NCBI GenBank assembly: GCA_041686935.1 | Contig: JAWLCW010000005.1 | Location: forward strand, 124,001-188,000 | DNA from: Mariniphaga sp041686935 | Lineage (GTDB): Bacteria; Bacteroidota; Bacteroidia; Bacteroidales; Prolixibacteraceae | Length of the DNA: 64,000 bases | Direction of reading: 5' to 3' | Shown here: positions 59,622 to 64,000 of the stretch, one piece after another | Layout of the letters: the number at the start of each line of letters is the position of its first letter | How positions within the stretch are numbered: position 1 is the first letter of the stretch | Notes under the pieces: model-generated | What the model was told of the DNA's origin: nothing | Database searches by the model: none | The model's input: only the letters and a program-made list of their open reading frames with translations | Program-made: the position numbers and the translations under genes

Positions 59622-60323
59622 TTATTCTGTTGGTGTAAGTTTATCAATAGGAGTTAATTCCAGTTTTCTGAATTCCACCTCGGAGCCTTCGGCCTGAACT
59701 GCAATTTGTCCATTGGTGGCTGTGCAGTTGTATCCGTAATTGACCAGGTCGCCGTTTACCCAAATTTTCACTTCATGTCCAACACATTCAATAACCATGT
59801 TGTTCCATTCGCCGACCGGGTTTTCCGAACCGTCGGTCAGGTTTAAAATCCTGCGACGCTTCCCTTCGGTAATTCCCCATTCATCTTTCGGACCGCGGCG
59901 ATCTTCCATGTCAGGCACGGTAATGTCCTCAACAATGCACCAGAAATCGCCTGCATTTTCGTGCATCATCTGCACTTCCAGCGACTTGGGAAACATGTTG
60001 TACAACGCCCGGGGAGTAGAGGCATGAACTAAAATCCCGCAATTTCCCGGTTCGCCCGGAAAGCGGTATTCAGCTTCAATCCGGTAGTTTTGAAAAACCG
60101 AATCGGTAATCAGATGGCCCTGCGGAGTGCCAAGGCTCACCAGCATTCCGTCACGCACAATAAACGGATTAATGGCATCCGGATCATTATCCATCGCGGG
60201 GACATCCACATGCCAGCCGGTTAAATCAACTCCATTAAAAAGACTTTTAGTTTTGCCGGCCTGTTGATTTGTGCAGGAACCCGCAAATAAAAGAATACAA
60301 ACAGCAGCAATTAACTTTTTCAT
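59622..60323 (-). CDS. DUF1080 lipoprotein (3-keto-disaccharide hydrolase-like)
   Basis: This 233-residue lipoprotein has anchor Cys17 (LLFAGSC). A DUF1080 concanavalin-like jelly roll is seen in SLFNGVDLTGWHV, YRIEAEYRFPGEPGNCGILVHA, SLEVQMMHENAGDFW and PVGEWNNMVIECVGHEVKIWVNGDLVN. Family members cleave glycosides after oxidation at C3. Its neighbours, a Gfo/Idh/MocA oxidoreductase and a TIM-barrel isomerase, are the usual partners of that chemistry. Confidence 0.85.
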   Translation of the reverse strand: MKKLIAAVCILLFAGSCTNQQAGKTKSLFNGVDLTGWHVDVPAMDNDPDAINPFIVRDGMLVSLGTPQGHLITDSVFQNYRIEAEYRFPGEPGNCGILVHASTPRALYNMFPKSLEVQMMHENAGDFWCIVEDITVPDMEDRRGPKDEWGITEGKRRRILNLTDGSENPVGEWNNMVIECVGHEVKIWVNGDLVNYGYNCTATNGQIAVQAEGSEVEFRKLELTPIDKLTPTE

Positions 60324-60348
60324 GTTGAATATTTATTGATTTTTGAAA

Positions 60349-61317
60349 TTAAATTCTGTAAATCTCTTTATTAACCATTTTCATCAGACCGCTGTAATTT
60401 TCGGTGCGCATCATTTCCGATATTTTTTCGCGGTTTAATGTTTTGGCCAGTTCGTACGCGCCGATGGTAATTTCGGAATGGCGGTTAAAAAACTCCAGTA
60501 CATCGAAAATGCGTGGAGAGGCATCGGTAGTAAAATACTTGTTGTAATTGTATGCCTGAGCCCAGTACATTAATTCCACATAGTGCAGAAAATGACGGCT
60601 GGCGCCCACCAGGTCCCAGTCGGCTTTGGTATCGTTGTCGTTGGTGTGAATGTAGGCATCAAATCCACTTTCGTAGATCAACGATAAGGACTGTGCCGGG
60701 TTTTCCTGGCTTTGCAATGAATGGCCCATATCAAGGGTGATTCCGGTATTTTCACATTTTACATCCTTTAACAGTAACAAAGCTTTTGCGGTGGTGTCGA
60801 GCTGGCAATGTACACGCGTTTCGGAATATTTCGGCTCGATAAACAGCGGAATTTCCGGCAGGTGGTCAGCCGCTTCGCCAATGGTTTCAACCATATAATT
60901 CCAGGCTGTTTTGTAATTGATTTGAAACAGTACATCGTATCCATCGCTGAGCGGGCAGCAGGTAACATGAGGCGCACCAACGGCTTTTGCAAAATCTTTG
61001 GCTTTTTTAATCATAGCAACAGCGCGGTCGCGAATGGCTTTTTCGGGCCGCGAAAGTGCGCCAGGCACCCACTCTTTTTCCTTTTTAACATTTACGTTGA
61101 TGGCGGCAAATTCCAACCCGTATTCATTCATCCAAGATTTGGTTTCTTCCGGTTCACCGTTTTCATACGGAAAAACCATCTCCACCCCTGTAAAACCTTC
61201 AATTTTTGAAACCACTTCCAGCTTCTCTTTTGTGGTAACCGGTTTTTGGTATTCCGAAAAACGGTCCTGTGTTTTCCCTAAAAATCCGATAATAACTCCC
61301 TGTTTAATTTCAGACAT
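60349..61317 (-). CDS. Sugar phosphate isomerase/epimerase-type TIM-barrel enzyme
   Basis: This 322-residue cytoplasmic protein has no signal peptide. The barrel carries metal-binding residues typical of xylose isomerase-like enzymes: PLFIEPKYSE (Glu), GITLDMGHSLQ (Asp and His), YIHTNDND and ASPRIFDVLEFF. It lies between dhaL and the DUF1080 gene with gaps of about 20 bases. In related tetrose, apiose or 3-keto-sugar pathways such enzymes interconvert aldoses and ketoses; the substrate here is unknown. Confidence 0.83.
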   Translation of the reverse strand: MSEIKQGVIIGFLGKTQDRFSEYQKPVTTKEKLEVVSKIEGFTGVEMVFPYENGEPEETKSWMNEYGLEFAAINVNVKKEKEWVPGALSRPEKAIRDRAVAMIKKAKDFAKAVGAPHVTCCPLSDGYDVLFQINYKTAWNYMVETIGEAADHLPEIPLFIEPKYSETRVHCQLDTTAKALLLLKDVKCENTGITLDMGHSLQSQENPAQSLSLIYESGFDAYIHTNDNDTKADWDLVGASRHFLHYVELMYWAQAYNYNKYFTTDASPRIFDVLEFFNRHSEITIGAYELAKTLNREKISEMMRTENYSGLMKMVNKEIYRI

Positions 61318-61336
61318 GTTCTCTTTTTTTCTTTGA

Positions 61337-61978
61337 TTATGTTAGAAACTCTTTTATTGATTCGGCCATTGTTTCGAGAATGATGCAGCATGATGTTGCA
61401 CCTGCATCGGGTACCCCGCGCGAACGCTCTCCGAGACGGCTGGCACGGCCTAACCTGGCAACCATGTCCCTGGTGGAATCGCGGCCGGCTATTGCGGCAC
61501 TTTTCATTTCATCAAGCGTTTCTGTAAAACTTTTACCCTCGGCAGCAGCCTTTTTATAGGCCAAAACAGCCGGATGAAGTGCATCAATCAATGTTTTATC
61601 GCCGGGCTGGGCGGGTGAAATGGACTGAACCGAAGTAAGCATTGCGTTCAGTGCGCTTCCAAATTCCTCAATGCCAATTTCATTTTTACCCTCCAGTTCG
61701 GTGGCAAAACCTTTAAACATTTTTCCATACAGCGGCCCCATGGAACCGCCGATTTTCATCATCAGAATTTTTGACAAAATTTTGGCGGAGTATGCCAAAT
61801 CGCCCGGATTTTTTTCCAGTTCTTCCCGGCACATAGTAAATCCCTTGTTCATGTTTATGCCGTGGTCGCCGTCGCCTATCAATCCGTCAATATCGCTCAG
61901 ATACTGTTTGTTTTCCTGTATGGCTTTTACCAGGTTTTCGATAATGACTGCACCCTCTTTGTTTGAAAAAACTTTCAT
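61337..61978 (-). CDS. dhaL: Dihydroxyacetone kinase-type subunit L
   Basis: This 213-residue ATP-binding subunit has the DhaL signatures LIGDGDHGINMNKGF (metal-binding Asp residues, about 33-47), GGSMGPLYGKMF, GDKTLIDALHPA and RLGRASRLGERSRGVPDAGA. With DhaK it phosphorylates a short keto-sugar. In this operon dhaK and dhaL are separated by the oxidoreductase gene, which is unusual. Homologous pairs act on dihydroxyacetone, erythrulose or other ketoses, so the name reflects the family and not a proven substrate. Confidence 0.9.
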   Translation of the reverse strand: MKVFSNKEGAVIIENLVKAIQENKQYLSDIDGLIGDGDHGINMNKGFTMCREELEKNPGDLAYSAKILSKILMMKIGGSMGPLYGKMFKGFATELEGKNEIGIEEFGSALNAMLTSVQSISPAQPGDKTLIDALHPAVLAYKKAAAEGKSFTETLDEMKSAAIAGRDSTRDMVARLGRASRLGERSRGVPDAGATSCCIILETMAESIKEFLT

Positions 61979-62043
61979 AATTTCTGTTATCGTTTCATTT
62001 TTTACATGCCGGTTTTAAACCGGGCTAAATCATTTTTTTCCTG

Positions 62044-63378
62044 TCATAACTTCGGAAACTCCCATCCGTTTTGGTAATCGGGACGAATGAAAGCATCGGC
62101 TTCAGGATTGTTCCGAAACTTCATTTTGTTTGCATCATAGTTGAGACTTATACCGCCCAACCGGTTCGAAATATTGGCAATACAGGCCACTTCTGTTGCA
62201 TAGCTTCCCTTTTCAATCGTTCCGTTGGTATTCGGGTTGTTGGTCCGGATACATTCGGCCCAGTTGATCATGTGATTGTGTTGATTGCCGTAAGGACCGG
62301 TCACAACTTCCGGCTTAATCAGCGGGTTCCCTTTTGCATCGTTTTGCGGAATTATCTCGTATCCGGTCCGGTTGCAAACCAGGGTGCCGTTGCTTCCAAT
62401 CCAGGCAACTCCGTCGGGTCTGTTATAAAGCCTGGTATTTTGCTGTTCCCAAACCACATGGTAGTTGTCAAACTGAAAAACTGAAGTTTGAACCCTCGGT
62501 GTTTCGGTCAATGTTTCGGGATGCCTGTAACCAACCGAAAAAACTGTTTTCGGGTATTCTCTCGGATGGCCCAGTGCGAGTAGACCATCGAATGCCGAAT
62601 CGAGGTAATGCACCCAGTCCGTTTGCTGACCCCCGCCAAAATCCCAGTAATTCCTCCACTGCCGGTGAAACCGGTTACTGTTGTATGGGCGATAACGTGC
62701 CGGACCAATCCACATGTTGTAATCCAGCGTTTCGGGCACGGACTGCGGCGCGGGGTCGTAAATAACCGGATTGGTATTGCCTGGTATCCAGCAGTGTACC
62801 TTGTAAACATCGCCCAATATGCCTGTTTTTAATATATTGAATGCATCGGTGAAATATCCCAGACTGATTTGCCAGAGCCCCGTAGTTACCACATTCTTAT
62901 ACCTGCGTTGCAGATCAACCATCAGCCTGCATTCTGCAATGGTTCGGCCAACAGGCTTTTCAACATAAATGGCTTTTTCGGCCCTGCATGCTTCGGCAAA
63001 CATATAAGCATGCCAGTGGTCGGGAGTGGCAATGATAACTCCGTCGATATCCTTGTTGCCGAGCAGCTTGCGAAAATCGTCGTAAAACTTTATGCTGCCT
63101 GCTCTCCCGGGGAATTCATTTTTAAGCACGGCTGCTTGTTCCTTCAGCCGGACCTGATCCACATCACACAGGGCAATACATTGTACTCCATTGTCTGCCC
63201 TAAGCAAGTGCTGCATGTTTTCTGTACCCCACCAGTTTACTCCAATTACACCAATGTTGATTCGCTCGGAGGGAGATGCTGATGCGTAAAGGTTTCGGGG
63301 TATTGTTGTGTATATTCCGGCCCCGGCCATTGTAATGGCTGAATTTTTCAGAAATGATCTTCTGCTTTTATTTTCCAT
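62044..63378 (-). CDS. Tat-exported Gfo/Idh/MocA family oxidoreductase
   Basis: This 444-residue protein has a twin-arginine leader (MENKSRRSFLKNSAITMAGAGI). A Rossmann NAD domain (INIGVIGVNWWGTENMQHLL, ALCDVDQ) and the catalytic region (GVIIATPDHWHAYMFAEACRAEKAIYVEKPVGRTIAE, with the EKP Lys) follow. The C-terminal half has the family beta-sheet. Export through Tat with bound nucleotide is typical of members that oxidise glycosides at C3 in the periplasm. It starts one base after dhaK ends. Confidence 0.88.
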   Translation of the reverse strand: MENKSRRSFLKNSAITMAGAGIYTTIPRNLYASASPSERINIGVIGVNWWGTENMQHLLRADNGVQCIALCDVDQVRLKEQAAVLKNEFPGRAGSIKFYDDFRKLLGNKDIDGVIIATPDHWHAYMFAEACRAEKAIYVEKPVGRTIAECRLMVDLQRRYKNVVTTGLWQISLGYFTDAFNILKTGILGDVYKVHCWIPGNTNPVIYDPAPQSVPETLDYNMWIGPARYRPYNSNRFHRQWRNYWDFGGGQQTDWVHYLDSAFDGLLALGHPREYPKTVFSVGYRHPETLTETPRVQTSVFQFDNYHVVWEQQNTRLYNRPDGVAWIGSNGTLVCNRTGYEIIPQNDAKGNPLIKPEVVTGPYGNQHNHMINWAECIRTNNPNTNGTIEKGSYATEVACIANISNRLGGISLNYDANKMKFRNNPEADAFIRPDYQNGWEFPKL

Positions 63379-63379
63379 G

Positions 63380-64000
63380 TTATCTTTTTTTAATTTGAAA
63401 CTGGCGCAACCCCACCGAGTCGCATTCGTAATTGATGCATTTTTTTAATTCATCGTCGAGTTTCATCAGAGTGCAGGTTATTCCTGCCATTTCGAGCGAT
63501 GTAAAGTAATTGCCCACGTAGGAATGATAAATTTTAATTCCTTTTTCGTTGAGGATTTTTTCCACATCGTTATACACAATGTATTGTTCCATTACCGGGG
63601 TTGAACCCAATCCGGAAACAAGTACAACTACCTCGTCTCCACTTTCGAACGGCAAATCGGGTAAAATGACATCACAACAGCGTTGGGCAATTTTGGCTGC
63701 CGGTTCAAGGTCGGCAATTTCAATTCCCGGTTCGCCGTGGTGTCCGATTCCCACCTCCATTTTGCCCTCTTCAATGGTGAAATTCGGGTGCCCAACCTCG
63801 GGGATGGTACACGGAGATAGGCCAATTCCCATGCTCCGGGTATTGTTAATTGCTTTTTGGGCGGCGGCAATAACCTCGTCGAGTGAAGCGCCCATGGCCG
63901 CTTTTGCGCCTCCCACTTTCCACATCAGTATTTCGCCGGCCACACCGCGGCGTTTGTTTTCCTCGCCTTTGGGGGCCGAAGGTACATCGTCGTTTGCCAC
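63380..64000 (-). CDS. dhaK: Dihydroxyacetone kinase-type subunit K, 5' truncated
   Basis: The gene runs off the right edge: the frame is open at position 64000 and the visible GTG there is only a codon in the middle of the family. The 206 visible residues are the C-terminal two thirds of DhaK, starting at VANDDVPSAP and RRGVAGEILMWKVGGAKAAMG. They include GHHGEPGI, whose His forms the covalent link to the keto-sugar carbonyl. The residue is present, so the subunit looks active. It heads the part of the sugar operon that is visible. Confidence 0.9.
   Translation of the reverse strand: MANDDVPSAPKGEENKRRGVAGEILMWKVGGAKAAMGASLDEVIAAAQKAINNTRSMGIGLSPCTIPEVGHPNFTIEEGKMEVGIGHHGEPGIEIADLEPAAKIAQRCCDVILPDLPFESGDEVVVLVSGLGSTPVMEQYIVYNDVEKILNEKGIKIYHSYVGNYFTSLEMAGITCTLMKLDDELKKCINYECDSVGLRQFQIKKR

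Noticed and set aside
63380..64000. Treating the GTG at the right edge as the real dhaK start.
   Set aside because: The visible protein begins in the middle of the DhaK fold, so the gene continues beyond the window.

Overview
The window is a single chromosome stretch from a member of the Bacteroidota, most likely an anaerobic member of the Bacteroidia such as the Marinilabiliales (the order is an inference). The evidence is direct. Promoter boxes match the Bacteroidota form TTTG-N17-19-TAnnTTTG (for example before the genes at 10921, 22634, 29646 and 29849). Two secreted proteins end in type IX secretion (T9SS) sorting domains, gldD is present, and there are TonB-dependent receptors with a CarboxypepD_reg-like N-domain and several SusD-free glycan enzymes. 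No phage, insertion sequence, CRISPR array or rRNA operon was seen. The two end genes, an agmatine deiminase-family gene at the left and dhaK at the right, are cut by the window edges.

Layout. 1-3121: agmatine deiminase tail and a minus-strand TonB receptor with a dyad over its promoter. 3214-10791: a cobalamin riboswitch followed by four genes, which are a large T9SS-exported protein, a BtuB-like receptor, a BtuG-like beta-propeller lipoprotein and a tandem DUF4465 T9SS protein. This reads as a vitamin B12 capture locus. 10921-17232: slyD, aroC, a DUF134 regulator, a candidate small RNA, a PepSY-TM protein, an OB-fold lipoprotein, dinB, a REP-like cluster, a decayed toxin-antitoxin pair and an alpha/beta hydrolase. 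17225-22497 (minus): pgl and zwf, a phosphopantetheinyl transferase, gldD, ssb and mutY. 22634-29646: HU, a 30-residue basic ribosomal-type protein, rng, dsbD, a nicotinamidase-like hydrolase, a SpoU methylase, a second HU, tRNA-Ser and an HD-domain protein. 29849-34870: a DUF3078 protein and two secreted esterases.

34902-45448 is the [FeFe]-hydrogenase region. SpoIIE phosphatase and PAS genes run leftward. A tightly overlapping rightward string encodes DRTGG, RsbW-like ATPase, sensory-type hydrogenase, DRTGG, PHP and kinase-like ATPase proteins, then a thioredoxin-like ferredoxin and HydB, HydA and HydC of an NAD-linked, probably electron-bifurcating hydrogenase. The arrangement suggests that a signalling cassette senses redox or H2 state and tunes the enzyme or its expression. 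45533-50490 (minus) holds a secreted TIM-barrel protein, a TerB-DnaJ protein, coaE, a YbbR protein and a hybrid histidine kinase.

50704-55891 holds UDP-glucose dehydrogenase and UDP-glucuronate decarboxylase (making UDP-xylose), then a GH2 and a GH43 enzyme. 55964-56264 is a gene-free block of degenerate repeats. 56307-57614 (minus) holds a trypsin-like protein and a small protein resembling only its N-terminal module. 57774-64000 (minus) is a sugar-catabolism operon: a DUF5060-type glycosidase, a DUF1080 3-keto-glycoside hydrolase-like lipoprotein, a TIM-barrel isomerase, DhaL, a Tat-exported Gfo/Idh/MocA oxidoreductase and DhaK. The enzymes fit oxidation of a glycoside to a 3-keto intermediate, cleavage, isomerisation and DhaKL-type phosphorylation of a keto-sugar; the substrate is unknown.
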